This document shows, in pieces, positions 9,907 to 19,889 of a stretch of 64,000 nt of DNA (position 1 is the first letter of the stretch; each line of letters opens with the position of its first letter). The stretch spans positions 1,539,501-1,603,500 of the forward strand of contig NZ_CP096670.1 in the NCBI RefSeq assembly GCF_023238625.1, in the 5' to 3' direction. Under the pieces are notes generated by a model. The model was not told where the DNA came from, did no database searches, and saw only the letters and a list, made by a program, of their open reading frames with translations. A program made the position numbers and the translations under genes. The DNA comes from Agarivorans sp. TSD2052. Lineage in GTDB: Bacteria; Pseudomonadota; Gammaproteobacteria; Enterobacterales; Celerinatantimonadaceae.

Positions 9907-10251
9907 ATGAGAATAGAGTCAGCAAACTTGTTTAGCGAACTCCAATCAATGGCCGGTGAAATGAAACCCGCTGGTATTGCTCAAGATATTGGCCAAGCAA
10001 ATAGCCCCTTAGGTGTTTCTAAAGTAAACAGTGACTTTGGCAGCCTGTTAAGCGACGCGATTAATAACGTAAATAGCCATCAATCGAAGGCTAATGAGTT
10101 ACGTACACGTTTTGATTTAGGCGATCACAGCGTGAGTATTGGTGATGTGATGATCGCCGCCCAAAAATCCAGCGTTGCTTTTGATGCAACGGTTCAGGTA
10201 AGAAATAAATTTGTTGATGCATACAAAGAAATCATGTCTATGCCGGTTTAA
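9907..10251 (+). CDS. fliE: Flagellar hook-basal body protein FliE
   Basis: FliE (114 residues) is the junction protein that couples the MS ring to the proximal rod and export gate. The C-terminal half carries the family pattern SVSIGDVMIAAQKSSVAFDATVQVRNK and ends with a helix typical of rod proteins (YKEIMSMPV). A GAGGG ribosome site lies just before the ATG. It is the first gene after the sigma54 element and starts the fliEFGHIJ unit; fliF begins 18 bases after its stop. Confidence 0.95.
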   Translation: MRIESANLFSELQSMAGEMKPAGIAQDIGQANSPLGVSKVNSDFGSLLSDAINNVNSHQSKANELRTRFDLGDHSVSIGDVMIAAQKSSVAFDATVQVRNKFVDAYKEIMSMPV

Positions 10252-10269
10252 TTTGGCTAGGAAATTAAG

Positions 10270-11988
10270 ATGGCAAGCGAAGGAAGTAACGCAATGAGTC
10301 AAGAACCCGCACTATTAGGTTCAGGTGCAGAAGCTGATAGTTTAGAAGCAACAGAGCAGCAAAGTTCAGCATTGTCATTCTTGAGCAATGGCGACGTACT
10401 GCGCCAAATCATTATGATTTTGGCCTTAGCGATTTGTCTGGCCATGGCGGTATTTTTACTCATGTGGGCGAAAGAGCCAGAAATGCGTCCCTTGGGCAGT
10501 ATGACGACCCCTGAGTTGGTCGAAACCTTAGACTTTTTAGATCTATCGAAAATCCCCTATACCATCGAAGGCAATACCGTATTGGTTAATGCCGAGCAAT
10601 ATCAAGATATTAAACTCAAACTACGTCGCTCTGGTTTAACTGAGTCAACCCCTGGCGGCGAACAAATCCTACTGAACGATATGGGCTTTGGTGTTAGCCA
10701 GCGTTTAGAAGGCGAGCGCTTAAAGCTTAGCCGTGAACGTCAATTAGCCACTGCCATCGAGCAAATGAACTCCGTGAGTAACGCTCAGGTGCTACTAGCG
10801 ATACCTAAAAGCAACGTATTTGCCCGCCGGGAGCAAAAACCTTCGGCGACTGTGGTGGTTAATTTAAGAAGTAGTAACGGCTTAAAGCAGGAAGAAATTG
10901 ACTCGATCGTAGATATTGTTGCTTCAGCAGTGCAGGGCTTAATACCAAGCCGAGTCACAGTTACAGACCAAAATGGTCGCCTACTAAACTCCGGTAGCCA
11001 AGACCCTCTATCCTCTCGTACCCGTAAAGAGTTTGAGATGGAGCGTAAGCGCGAGAGTGAATACAAAGACAAAATTGATTCGATTATGATTCCGGTGGTT
11101 GGCATTGGTAATTACACCGCGGAAGTGGATGTCACCTTAGATTTCACCTCGGTAGAGCAGACCCAAAAGCGTTTCAACCCTGATTTACCAGCGGTTCGCA
11201 GTGAATATACCATTGAAGATAATAATATTGGCGCTGGCGCTATTGGCATTCCAGGAGCATTAACCAATCAACCTCCTGTTGCCGCCGATATTCCTGAGCA
11301 AGCGGGAGGCGCAAATGCGCAAGCTCAAACGGGCAGTAGTCATAAAGAGTCAACGCGAAACTATGAATTAGATACCACCATTAGCCATACTCGTTCACAG
11401 GTGGGTGTAGTAAGGCGCTTAAGTGTTTCAGTGGCTTTAGATTACAACAGTCAAGTTTCTGACGCGGGAGAAACCACGCGTGAACCGCGTAACGCTGAGC
11501 AAATTGCCAGTATTCGTCGCTTGCTACAGGGTGGCGTTGGTTTCAACTTGAGTCGAGGTGATACTTTAGAAGTGGTCAGTGTACCGTTCTCAAGACCAGA
11601 GATTTTTACCGAAGCTGATTTGCCTGTTTGGGAGCAAGCTTGGTTTTGGCGGGCGATGCGTATAGCGGCTAGTGTATTAGTACTGATCGTATTGATTGTC
11701 GCGGTTGTTAGACCAATGCTTAATCGTATTTTGGCCAATGGTGAAGACTCTGAACATGCAGAAACCGATTTAGACGCTGCACTAGCCGCTTACGAAAATG
11801 ATGATGACTTACAGTTAATTTCAGCTGACAATACCGAAGTAGATTTTGGTATACGCGATGGACAGCTGAAATTACCAGACTTACATAAAGATGAAGATAT
11901 GCTGAAAGCCGTTCGTGCACTGGTGGCTAATGAGCCTGACCTAGCGGCAATGGTGATTAAAGATTGGGTAATTAACGATGCCAAATGA
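10270..11988 (+). CDS. fliF: Flagellar MS-ring protein FliF
   Basis: FliF (572 residues) forms the membrane MS ring on which the motor is built. A membrane helix lies near residues 45-65 and a second near 460-480, with the large periplasmic ring-building region between them. The C-terminus (LKLPDLHKDEDMLKAVRALV) is the FliG-binding segment. The ATG at 10270 has AGGA seven bases upstream; an in-frame ATG at 10294 preceded by GAAGGAAG is an alternative start. The end overlaps fliG by 11 bases. Confidence 0.97.
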   Translation: MASEGSNAMSQEPALLGSGAEADSLEATEQQSSALSFLSNGDVLRQIIMILALAICLAMAVFLLMWAKEPEMRPLGSMTTPELVETLDFLDLSKIPYTIEGNTVLVNAEQYQDIKLKLRRSGLTESTPGGEQILLNDMGFGVSQRLEGERLKLSRERQLATAIEQMNSVSNAQVLLAIPKSNVFARREQKPSATVVVNLRSSNGLKQEEIDSIVDIVASAVQGLIPSRVTVTDQNGRLLNSGSQDPLSSRTRKEFEMERKRESEYKDKIDSIMIPVVGIGNYTAEVDVTLDFTSVEQTQKRFNPDLPAVRSEYTIEDNNIGAGAIGIPGALTNQPPVAADIPEQAGGANAQAQTGSSHKESTRNYELDTTISHTRSQVGVVRRLSVSVALDYNSQVSDAGETTREPRNAEQIASIRRLLQGGVGFNLSRGDTLEVVSVPFSRPEIFTEADLPVWEQAWFWRAMRIAASVLVLIVLIVAVVRPMLNRILANGEDSEHAETDLDAALAAYENDDDLQLISADNTEVDFGIRDGQLKLPDLHKDEDMLKAVRALVANEPDLAAMVIKDWVINDAK

Positions 11989-13012
11989 TGACGAAATCAA
12001 CCCAGAAGAAGTTTTGGGAGATATGAATGGTATTGAGCGCGCAGCGATTTTAATGCTGAGCCTCAATGAAGATGATGCGGCGACTATATTCCGCCATCTA
12101 GAGCCAAAACAAGTTCAACGCTTAGGTATGGCGATGGCCTCGTTAGAGGATTTTTCTCACGAGCGGGTGGTAGCAGTACACCGTTTGTTTATTGATGATA
12201 TCCAAAAATACACCAACATCGGTATTGGTAGCCAAGACTTTGTGCGTAAAGCGCTTACCGCCGCCTTGGGTGAAGACCGAGCGTCTAGTTTGGTTGACCA
12301 AATTATCATGGGCAGTGGAGCCAAGGGTCTCGATTCATTAAAATGGATGGACGCTCGCCAAGTCGCCAACATTATTCAAAACGAACACCCTCAAATTCAA
12401 ACCATCGTATTGTCTTACTTAGAAGCAGAGCAATCTGCCGAAATTATGTCGCAGTTCCAAGACAAAGTGCGTTTGGACTTGATGATGCGTATTGCTAACT
12501 TAGAAGAAGTTCAACCAGCAGCATTAACCGAATTGAACGAAATCATGGAGAAACAGTTCGCTGGCCAAGCTGGCGCTCAAGCAGCCAAAATGGGCGGCTT
12601 GAAAGCAGCGGCTAATATCATGAACTTCCTAGATACCAATATGGAAGGCATGTTAATGGACTCAATTCGCGAGAGCGATGAAGAAATGGCTCAACAAATT
12701 CAAGATCTTATGTTTGTCTTTGAGAATTTGGTGGACATTGATGACCGCGGCATTCAAACCTTGTTACGAGATGTTCCCGGCGAGCTATTGCAAAAAGCGC
12801 TTAAAGGGGCAGATGACGGACTTAAAGATAAGATCTTTAACAACATGTCTAAACGTGCAGCGGAAATGCTCAAGGACGATTTGGAAGCCATGGGGCCAAT
12901 TAAAGTCAGTGAAGTTGAAACCGCCCAAAAAGAAATCTTATCTATTGCTCGCCGTCTCTCTGAAGCCGGAGAGATTATGATAGGCGGTGGTGGTGGGGAT
13001 GAGTTCTTATAA
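11978..13012 (+). CDS. fliG: Flagellar motor switch protein FliG
   Basis: FliG (344 residues) is the C-ring protein that touches the stator and generates torque. The N-terminal domain binds FliF, the middle domain carries the EHPQ motif (within NEHPQIQTIVLS) that contacts FliM, and the C-terminal domain has the charged torque helix followed by the usual family ending and a glycine run before EFL. The start codon lies inside the fliF end, so translation of the two is probably coupled. Confidence 0.97.
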   Translation: MPNDDEINPEEVLGDMNGIERAAILMLSLNEDDAATIFRHLEPKQVQRLGMAMASLEDFSHERVVAVHRLFIDDIQKYTNIGIGSQDFVRKALTAALGEDRASSLVDQIIMGSGAKGLDSLKWMDARQVANIIQNEHPQIQTIVLSYLEAEQSAEIMSQFQDKVRLDLMMRIANLEEVQPAALTELNEIMEKQFAGQAGAQAAKMGGLKAAANIMNFLDTNMEGMLMDSIRESDEEMAQQIQDLMFVFENLVDIDDRGIQTLLRDVPGELLQKALKGADDGLKDKIFNNMSKRAAEMLKDDLEAMGPIKVSEVETAQKEILSIARRLSEAGEIMIGGGGGDEFL

Positions 13013-13015
13013 ACC

Positions 13016-14044
13016 ATGACTGAACACGATAAACAAGACGATGCTGAGCCATCCTCATCCATTCCAGAGCAGCAAACAAATACTGCTAATGACTTAATGG
13101 ACGATGACGATATTGCCGCGCTGTTAGAGCAAACTCAGCAACCACCCGCTGACCAAGCAGCAGCCGCTGACAATGATGCGGATACACCAGTATCCACTGA
13201 TCAGCAAGCAGCCATCGATGACATGTTAGCCGATGTCGGCCAACAAGCTGCGCCAGCCAGTGAGCCTAGCCAAGAGGACGATATCGCCTGGCCTCTGCCA
13301 GATTTTACCGAGGTAAAACAAGAGGTCAAAGATCCCGCCAGTAACGCCTTCAATATGAAACCGGCTTGGTTCAGTGAAGAGCCTGTTGAGCAAGAGCCTG
13401 AAATCCACTTTGAGCCGATGACCATTGAAGAGTTAGAGGCGCTGCGCCAGTCGGCCTATGAAGAAGGTTTTGCAGAAGGCAAAGAAGAAGGACATAAGCA
13501 AGGTTTAGTCAGCGGTCACGAAGAGGGGTTAGCGCAAGGTATCCTTCAAGGTCAGCAAGAAGGCTTAAGCAAAGGCTTAAACGAGGGGCAGCAGCAAATT
13601 GATGAGTTGAGTGCAAATTGGTCTAGCCTGATTGGACAACTTCATCAACCGAATCGCCAAATAGACGATGAAGTTGAGCAACAAGTGCTTGATTTAGCCA
13701 TGAAGCTGGCCGCAGAAATTGTCCAAGTCGAGTTAGTGACTAACCCCGACGTGATCATTAAAACGGTTAAACAAGCCGTTGAAGCATTGCCCCTGCAAAA
13801 ACAGCATATTAGGATCCATCTTCATCCCGTTGATCTCGCTATTATCGAACAAGTATTTCCCGCTGATACTAGAGAGAAAAAACAATGGCAACTGTTAGCC
13901 GATGGCAGCCTTACCCAAGGTGATTGCCTCATTGAAAACGATCTTTCTTCGGTATCGGTCGACATGAATGAAGTGATCAAACAAAGCTTACAGTCTTTCA
14001 TCCGTCAAAATGGCCAAAACGATGAAACTGAATCAACGACTTAA
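13016..14044 (+). CDS. fliH: Flagellar assembly protein FliH (long N-terminal region)
   Basis: FliH is the regulator of the export ATPase FliI and links it to the C ring. At 342 residues it is longer than the usual 230-270; the excess is an acidic Gln/Ala/Asp-rich N-terminal stretch of about 130 residues. Residues 145-195 show the FliH glycine-repeat helix (repeated GxxxG steps such as [14 protein letters not shown]), and the C-terminal domain resembles V/F-ATPase subunit E. Residues 26-38 ([13 protein letters not shown]) resemble the FliM N-terminal peptide (see findings). It overlaps fliI by 35 bases. Confidence 0.93.
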   Translation: MTEHDKQDDAEPSSSIPEQQTNTANDLMDDDDIAALLEQTQQPPADQAAAADNDADTPVSTDQQAAIDDMLADVGQQAAPASEPSQEDDIAWPLPDFTEVKQEVKDPASNAFNMKPAWFSEEPVEQEPEIHFEPMTIEELEALRQSAYEEGFAEGKEEGHKQGLVSGHEEGLAQGILQGQQEGLSKGLNEGQQQIDELSANWSSLIGQLHQPNRQIDDEVEQQVLDLAMKLAAEIVQVELVTNPDVIIKTVKQAVEALPLQKQHIRIHLHPVDLAIIEQVFPADTREKKQWQLLADGSLTQGDCLIENDLSSVSVDMNEVIKQSLQSFIRQNGQNDETESTT

Positions 14045-15368
14045 GCGGTATCAAACCCAGCATAGCCGCAATAAACCCACAGTGGCAGGCAAACTAACCC
14101 GTGTTGTGGGCCTAACGCTTGAAGCTGTAGGTTGTCGGGCTCCCTTAGGATCTTTGTGTTCGGTTGAAACCCTCGATGGCTTCTTAGAAGCTGAGGTAGT
14201 GGGCTTCTCTGGCGACAAATTATTTCTGATGCCTAGCGAGCAGTTAACCGGCGTTTTGCCGGGAGCCCGAGTCATCCCTATGCATGAAAATCATGGTGTA
14301 CCGGTGGGTATGGAATTGCTCGGCAGGGTTATTGATGGGGTCGGAAAACCTTTAGATGGCTTAGGCGACATCGCCTGTAAACAAGTGACTAATTTAAGTT
14401 CTGTTCGGCTAAACCCGATGAGCAGAATGCCGATTAAAACGCCACTCGATGTGGGGGTACGCTCAATAAACTCGGTATTAACCGTTGGTCAAGGCCAGCG
14501 CATGGGCTTATTTGCCGGTTCAGGTGTCGGTAAAAGTGTTCTCATGGGCATGATGACTCGTGGCACGACAGCTGACGTGGTGGTGGTGGGCTTAATCGGT
14601 GAACGTGGCCGAGAAGTAAAAGAATTTATTGACGAAATCTTAGGTGAAGAAGGGCGCAAACGTGCCGTGGTGGTGGCGGCCCCAGCCGACGCATCACCGT
14701 TGATGCGCCTAAAAGGCTGTGATACCACATTGACCATTGCTGAGTATTTCCGCGACCAGGGACTCAATGTACTGTTGCTGATGGACTCGCTGACTCGTTA
14801 TGCGCAAGCTCAACGTGAAATAGCCTTGGCTATTGGTGAACCGCCAGCGACAAAAGGCTATCCACCTTCGGTATTTGCTAAGTTACCTCGCTTGGTTGAA
14901 CGCGCGGGTAATGGTGCTGAAGGGCAGGGATCAATCACTGCCTTCTTTACGGTGCTAACCGAGGGAGATGATTTACAAGATCCCATCGCCGATGCAGCCA
15001 GAGCGATTTTGGATGGCCACATTGTGTTATCACGAGAATTGGCAGATGCCGGCCATTATCCCGCGGTGGATATTGAAAAATCTATTAGTCGTGTCATGCC
15101 AGCGGTGACCAGCGACGGCCACCAACAATTGGCTCGCCAACTTAAATCACTCAATGCCTCCTACCAACAAAACCAAGACCTTATTGCCATTGGCGCTTAT
15201 CAGCGCGGTGCCGATAAACGGATTGATTTAGCCATTGCCATGAAACCTCATATGGATCAGTTCTTGCAGCAAGAGATGAAAGAAGTGGTTGCATATGACG
15301 AAAGTCTGACGCGTATGGAACGAACCATGCAAATGGCAAATATCAACGCGCAAGGCCCGCTCAACTAA
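14010..15368 (+). CDS. fliI: Flagellum-specific ATPase FliI
   Basis: FliI (452 residues) is the hexameric ATPase of the flagellar type III export apparatus, homologous to F1 beta subunits. The Walker A motif GSGVGKS is at residues 170-176, the Walker B region is [18 protein letters not shown], and [10 protein letters not shown] and the [16 protein letters not shown] motif are family marks. The start at 14010 lies inside fliH; an ATG at 14022 in the same frame is a possible alternative. fliJ follows. Confidence 0.97.
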   Translation: MAKTMKLNQRLKRYQTQHSRNKPTVAGKLTRVVGLTLEAVGCRAPLGSLCSVETLDGFLEAEVVGFSGDKLFLMPSEQLTGVLPGARVIPMHENHGVPVGMELLGRVIDGVGKPLDGLGDIACKQVTNLSSVRLNPMSRMPIKTPLDVGVRSINSVLTVGQGQRMGLFAGSGVGKSVLMGMMTRGTTADVVVVGLIGERGREVKEFIDEILGEEGRKRAVVVAAPADASPLMRLKGCDTTLTIAEYFRDQGLNVLLLMDSLTRYAQAQREIALAIGEPPATKGYPPSVFAKLPRLVERAGNGAEGQGSITAFFTVLTEGDDLQDPIADAARAILDGHIVLSRELADAGHYPAVDIEKSISRVMPAVTSDGHQQLARQLKSLNASYQQNQDLIAIGAYQRGADKRIDLAIAMKPHMDQFLQQEMKEVVAYDESLTRMERTMQMANINAQGPLN

Positions 15369-15435
15369 CGGTTGGTTAAGGGGCGCTTGGCTTAGAATCA
15401 TTTAGCTGTCTCAGGGTGTTATTTAGGAGTTGATC

Positions 15436-15882
15436 ATGGCACGAAGAGCATTACATTTATTGGCCGAACGCCTACACGATCAAGAACAAGATGCGGCCAG
15501 AGAAATGGCCGAGGCGCAGCAACAGCTCGGTGAGTTTGAAGCGCAATTAGCCCACTTAGAACAATATCGACGCTCCTATCTTGATCAAGCTTTAGCTAAA
15601 GGTGTTGATGGATTTTATGCTGATAGCTTTCACCAATACCAAGTATTTATTCAAAAACTTGAACAAGCCAGTGTTCAGCAGGGTAAGAGCATTGAGCAGG
15701 TAAAGAAAAACGTGTTACTCAAGCGTAAACAATGGTTGGACTTGCAAGCAAAAAGGAAAGCCATGGAAATGCTGATAGCCAAACAAATAAAGTTACGAGA
15801 GCAACAACAAAGTCGCGAAGAACAAAAGCTACTGGACGAATACGCTTTGTATTCTCACTTGCGTGGTCAAGTGCAAGTTTAA
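15436..15882 (+). CDS. fliJ: Flagellar export chaperone FliJ
   Basis: FliJ is a small coiled-coil stalk protein of the export ATPase complex, comparable to the F1 gamma subunit. The 148-residue protein is almost wholly predicted coiled coil, rich in Gln, Glu, Arg and Lys. I chose the ATG at 15436 because AGGAG lies six bases upstream; the frame also allows a TTG two codons earlier at 15430. It is the last gene of the fliEFGHIJ run before a new sigma54 element. Confidence 0.9.
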   Translation: MARRALHLLAERLHDQEQDAAREMAEAQQQLGEFEAQLAHLEQYRRSYLDQALAKGVDGFYADSFHQYQVFIQKLEQASVQQGKSIEQVKKNVLLKRKQWLDLQAKRKAMEMLIAKQIKLREQQQSREEQKLLDEYALYSHLRGQVQV

Positions 15883-15887
15883 GCTGC

Positions 15888-15903
15888 TGGCGCAAATATT
15901 GCT
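15888..15903 (+). promoter_or_regulatory. Sigma54 (-24/-12) promoter of fliK
   Basis: TGGCGCA-AATA-TTGCT has GG at 15889-15890 and GC at 15901-15902, 12 bases apart, and fits the consensus closely. It begins six bases after the fliJ stop. The predicted start, near 15914, coincides with the 5' edge of a hairpin. Confidence 0.85.
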
Positions 15904-15908
15904 TTGTT

Positions 15909-15938
15909 TTGAAGCGAGCAGTTTAACTGCAGCTTCAA
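15909..15938 (+). other. Hairpin at the predicted 5' end of the fliK transcript
   Basis: TTGAAGC pairs with GCTTCAA and, inside, GCAGT pairs with ACTGC across a TTA loop, with a GA/A internal bulge. No T run follows, so it is unlikely to be a terminator. It sits at the expected start of the sigma54 transcript. Confidence 0.55.
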
Positions 15939-15977
15939 TTAAAACTATAATGATAAATCGTAAAGGTAAGCAACAAT

Positions 15978-18242
15978 ATGGAATTATTGTTAACAGACAC
16001 TGCAAATGCTAATCAATTCGGGTCACTTGATAGCACTTCCACTGCCTCTTCAGCAGAAGGAAAAGACTTTGCCAACATGGTCAAAGAGCTAGCGCTATTA
16101 CCTAAAGCTGATAGCCCTTTACGTGCCGCAATAGAAAAACAATATAGCGCCGCTAACGCCAGTGATAGTAAGGCATCGCGCGTTTCTCCAAGGGCTCAAA
16201 GCCCTAGCGAATTGCTACAGCAGTTGGCTGAAGCAACGCAGATGGCCAAAGGTTTAGAGTCAGCCGAGCAAGCAGCAAACACAACCAGTGGCTTGGACCC
16301 TTTAGTCGATAGCATAGACATTGATGCAGACACCGGGCTTGAAGCGCAAGCTGATTCTGAAACCAAGCCAGAGCAAGCTTTGTTAGCGAGTAAAGCCGAG
16401 CTTAAAGCCGGTGAGGCAAGCGGCAGAGAATTGCCGCCAGTGGCTGCTGACAATAAACTAGCGCCCCATGTGCCGACGCAACAAGCGGAAATAGAGGCCA
16501 AAGCCAGCGCAAACAATCAAGTCACCGTCAACGCTGCTGAGGCAGACAATGGCCAGGTGCTTGAGGGGAAAGCTCTCGTTAAAGATGGTGCAATGCTTGA
16601 ACAAGCTAGCGCGAATACCAGTGGCCAGGTGAGTCGTTCCAGTCAAGAAGCACAAGGTAATGGAGCACCTAGCCAATCATCAGAGGCTAAATCTGTTAGC
16701 GCAACAAGCGCGTTAATCCCCAATCACGCCAGCGTCACTAAAGATAGCGTAGAGACCAGTGGTAAAGCAGAACCCGGCCCAAACAGCGTACAGTTGGTGT
16801 CTAACAGTGTTTCCGCCGAAAATAAAAAGGGCGAAGGTTTGGCCGTGGCAGCAGAGCTTGTTACCACTAAACAGCACACTGACGCAGTGAAACGAGAGCA
16901 AGCTCCGTCTTTCACTAACGCTGAGCAGGTGGCGGTCAAAGGTGAAGATACACTAGAAACTAAAACAGGGCTGGGGCAAGACAGCTCAAAGTTAGCGGCT
17001 AATAAAGAAGCCTTACCCGTCGATGGACATCAAACGGGTAAATCGGCAGCGAATACTTTAGACGCTGACAAAACGCCTAAAAACGTCGATGGCGGTGAAG
17101 CCAATAAGCCAAAGGCTAGTGCCTTAGACGCTGAAAAATCACCCAAAACCGCCGATAACGCTAAGCAGCTAGAAGCTAATCAGAAGAAAGACATTGATGC
17201 TAGCCTTGCAAATAAAAGCCACTCAGAGAAGGCCAAACATAGTGCTGGTGACATATCAGGGAATAGCCAAACAACGGAGAACAAGCCTTCAGTGAGAGAG
17301 GGCGCTAATGAAAACAGAAGCCCAGCCAAAGTGGTCATCAACAATCCACCGTCTTCTGTAGAGCATAACGCTGCACAAACTGACGCAAAGACCGCTGCGA
17401 CTAGCCAAACGCTTGAATCCAGCTCTGCCGTCACCAAAGAGCAAGTAGTGCTGTCGCAAGAGCCCAAATTAACGACTCAAGCCAATCACTCAAGTAGCCA
17501 CAAAGCGAGCGCGGCTGAAGCAAACCAGTTTTCCGAAAAGTTAAGCAATATCTCGTCAGATGGCAGTAGCCCAGAGCAACATTCTAATCAGCAAGAAGGC
17601 AGCCATAGAGAACCCGGCCAACAAACTCAAGCTCAACCCGCTACTCTTGTCAATGCTTCTGAGGCGCCACGCCCGCAAGATCATCACAGCATTTTTCGGG
17701 CAGTATCTGGGGCCGACATCGCTAACCGAGCTGAGCTGTCAAATGAGGTCAGCTTAAAACAAGCACAGCAAGCTAATCAGGTGCTTGATAAAGATATTCA
17801 AATGAATCAGCGATTAAATCCAGCACACTATCAAGCCCCTGCAGAACTGAACCAACGGGTTCAATACATGCTTAGCCAAGGTATGCAAAAAGCGGAAATC
17901 CGCTTAGACCCAGCCGAACTTGGCAGTATGCACATTCGTTTACAAATGAATCAAGACCAACAAGTCTCAGTGCAAATTCAAGTACAAAACCCTCAAGCCA
18001 GAGAAGCGTTAGAGCAAACCATGCCTCGTTTACGAGAAATGTTGCAGCAACAGGGGATAGAATTAGGGCAGAGTCATGTTAATCAACAGCATCAAGGTGG
18101 CAGCTCTCAGCATGGGCAGGGTCAATCGGCCAGTGCCGGAATGGGCACAAATTTTGATGGAGTTGATGAATCAACTGAGCAAGACCTGAGCGCTTTGCTG
18201 GCAAACCAAGCAAATAGTGATGGGATTGACTTCTACGCTTAG
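15978..18242 (+). CDS. fliK: Flagellar hook-length control protein FliK
   Basis: FliK (754 residues) is the secreted ruler that measures the hook and switches export specificity. Most of residues 20-600 is low-complexity, rich in Ala, Ser, Lys, Glu, Asn and Gln, as expected of an extended ruler. The C-terminal Flg_hook domain (about 630-710) has the family pattern AEIRLDPAELGSMHIRL, then a Gln-rich stretch with QGIELGQSHVN. It is much longer than Salmonella FliK (405). Two copies of a related LDA[DE]K[TS]PK unit lie around residues 358-395. It has its own sigma54 promoter. Confidence 0.94.
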   Translation: MELLLTDTANANQFGSLDSTSTASSAEGKDFANMVKELALLPKADSPLRAAIEKQYSAANASDSKASRVSPRAQSPSELLQQLAEATQMAKGLESAEQAANTTSGLDPLVDSIDIDADTGLEAQADSETKPEQALLASKAELKAGEASGRELPPVAADNKLAPHVPTQQAEIEAKASANNQVTVNAAEADNGQVLEGKALVKDGAMLEQASANTSGQVSRSSQEAQGNGAPSQSSEAKSVSATSALIPNHASVTKDSVETSGKAEPGPNSVQLVSNSVSAENKKGEGLAVAAELVTTKQHTDAVKREQAPSFTNAEQVAVKGEDTLETKTGLGQDSSKLAANKEALPVDGHQTGKSAANTLDADKTPKNVDGGEANKPKASALDAEKSPKTADNAKQLEANQKKDIDASLANKSHSEKAKHSAGDISGNSQTTENKPSVREGANENRSPAKVVINNPPSSVEHNAAQTDAKTAATSQTLESSSAVTKEQVVLSQEPKLTTQANHSSSHKASAAEANQFSEKLSNISSDGSSPEQHSNQQEGSHREPGQQTQAQPATLVNASEAPRPQDHHSIFRAVSGADIANRAELSNEVSLKQAQQANQVLDKDIQMNQRLNPAHYQAPAELNQRVQYMLSQGMQKAEIRLDPAELGSMHIRLQMNQDQQVSVQIQVQNPQAREALEQTMPRLREMLQQQGIELGQSHVNQQHQGGSSQHGQGQSASAGMGTNFDGVDESTEQDLSALLANQANSDGIDFYA

Positions 18243-18325
18243 ATTATTTCATCGTGGCGCTGTTGAAGCGGCTCTTAACTATGTAATAATAAAAGCAGTT
18301 TAGCGGCAAGTTCACGGAAGCACAG

Positions 18326-18835
18326 ATGGCTGAAGAATCAGAGTTACAAGTAGAAGACGGTGAGGGTGGCAGTAAGAAAAAGCTGTTTATCATCATTGGA
18401 ATAGTAGTGGTATTACTTATTGGTGGTGTAGTTGGGTTTTTATTGATGAGCGGAGGTGATGATCAAGCCCCTGCAGCAGCAACCCCAGCAGCAGAAGCTA
18501 CCTCAAGTGTTACCCATACGGCCTTATATGTAGGGATGCCTCGCCCTTTTGTGTTTAATATTGTGGGTGATAGCCGAGATCGATTAGTACAAATCAAAGT
18601 ACAATTATTGGTGAGAGGCACCGACAATGAAGAAATGGCAAAATTACATATACCGCTAATTGAAGGTACATTACTGAGTGTCTTTAGCGCGGCATCGGTC
18701 GAAGACTTATCGACCCAAGAAGGTAAAGATACCTTACGTGAAAATTCACTCGTTGAAACACAAAAAGCATTAAAAGAAATTACCGGTAAAGTGGTGGTAG
18801 AGAAAATACTATTTACTGGCTTTGTAATGCAATAA
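18326..18835 (+). CDS. fliL: Flagellar basal body-associated protein FliL
   Basis: FliL (169 residues) is a single-pass inner-membrane protein that surrounds and stabilises the stator. A short charged cytoplasmic start is followed by a membrane helix (about 20-42, KKLFIIIGIVVVLLIGGVVG), an Ala/Pro linker and a periplasmic stomatin-like domain ending in the family pattern VEKILFTGFVMQ. The 83-base gap after fliK contains only a weak sigma54-like match (18255-18269); fliM follows after nine bases. Confidence 0.95.
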   Translation: MAEESELQVEDGEGGSKKKLFIIIGIVVVLLIGGVVGFLLMSGGDDQAPAAATPAAEATSSVTHTALYVGMPRPFVFNIVGDSRDRLVQIKVQLLVRGTDNEEMAKLHIPLIEGTLLSVFSAASVEDLSTQEGKDTLRENSLVETQKALKEITGKVVVEKILFTGFVMQ

Positions 18836-18844
18836 AGGAACATT

Positions 18845-19870
18845 GTGAGCGATTTATTAAGCCAAGACGAAATCGATGCGCTGTTACATGGTGTCGATGA
18901 CATAGAAGAAGACATCATTGAACCAGAAATGTCTGGCAGTGTGGTCGAATTTGACTTTTCTTCTCAGGACCGAATTGTTCGGGGCCGAATGCCAACCTTG
19001 GAGTTGGTCAATGAACGTTTTGCTCGTCACATGCGAATCAGCCTGTTTAACATGATGCGCCGCACTGCTGAAGTATCAATCAACGGCGTGCAAATGATTA
19101 AATTTGGCGAATACGTGCATACCTTATTTGTACCCACCAGTCTAAATATGGTTCGTTTTCGACCGCTAAAAGGCACTGCCTTGGTGACCATGGAGGCGCG
19201 TTTAGTCTTTATTTTGGTAGAAAACTTTTTCGGGGGTGACGGTCGTTATCACGCTAAGATCGAAGGCCGCGAGTTTACGCCCACCGAGCGTCGTATCATT
19301 CAAATGCTATTAAAAATTATTTTTGAAGATTACGTAGAGGCGTGGGCGCCAGTGATGGATGTCGGCTTTGATTACCTTGATTCAGAAGTAAACCCGGCAA
19401 TGGCCAATATTGTAAGCCCCACAGAAGTGATCGTGGTAAGTTCATTTCATATTGAGCTAGACGGTGGCGGTGGTGACTTCCATATTGCTATGCCTTACTC
19501 AATGCTAGAACCCATAAGAGAGCTACTCGATGCCGGGGTTCAAAGTGATAAACAAGATACCGACCAGCGTTGGAGTTCTGCGCTGGGTGATGAAATCATG
19601 GATGTACCAGTAGGTTTGCATACCAAACTGTTAGAAACCGATGTAACCTTGCGGCAACTAATGGAGCTAAAAGCTGGCGATATTATACCCGTAGAAATGC
19701 CAGAAACAGCCATGCTTTATGTTGAAGACCTACCTAGCTACCGAGTTAAAATGGGTCAGCGTAACGAAAGAATGGCATTAAAAATTGATACTCAACTAAA
19801 ACGCCCAGACACTGTAAAAAGTGACTTAGAAATGGTGGTCAGTAGCCGCCGACCTGCCGGTGATGAGTGA
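18845..19870 (+). CDS. fliM: Flagellar motor switch protein FliM
   Basis: FliM (341 residues) is the C-ring protein that receives CheY-P. The start is GTG at 18845, nine bases after fliL, with AAAGGAAC upstream. Residues 2-16 (SDLLSQDEIDALLHG) are the CheY-binding peptide. The middle CheC-like domain contains the FliG-binding GGDGRYHA-type loop and the C-terminal SpoA domain (about 250-330) pairs with FliN. fliN follows directly. Confidence 0.97.
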   Translation: MSDLLSQDEIDALLHGVDDIEEDIIEPEMSGSVVEFDFSSQDRIVRGRMPTLELVNERFARHMRISLFNMMRRTAEVSINGVQMIKFGEYVHTLFVPTSLNMVRFRPLKGTALVTMEARLVFILVENFFGGDGRYHAKIEGREFTPTERRIIQMLLKIIFEDYVEAWAPVMDVGFDYLDSEVNPAMANIVSPTEVIVVSSFHIELDGGGGDFHIAMPYSMLEPIRELLDAGVQSDKQDTDQRWSSALGDEIMDVPVGLHTKLLETDVTLRQLMELKAGDIIPVEMPETAMLYVEDLPSYRVKMGQRNERMALKIDTQLKRPDTVKSDLEMVVSSRRPAGDE

Positions 19871-19889
19871 TAGACAATAAGGAACAACT

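Noticed and set aside
18255-18269. Sigma54-like TGGCGCTGTTGAAGC before fliL
   Set aside because: GG and GC are correctly spaced, but the -12 half is AAGC; too weak without experimental support.
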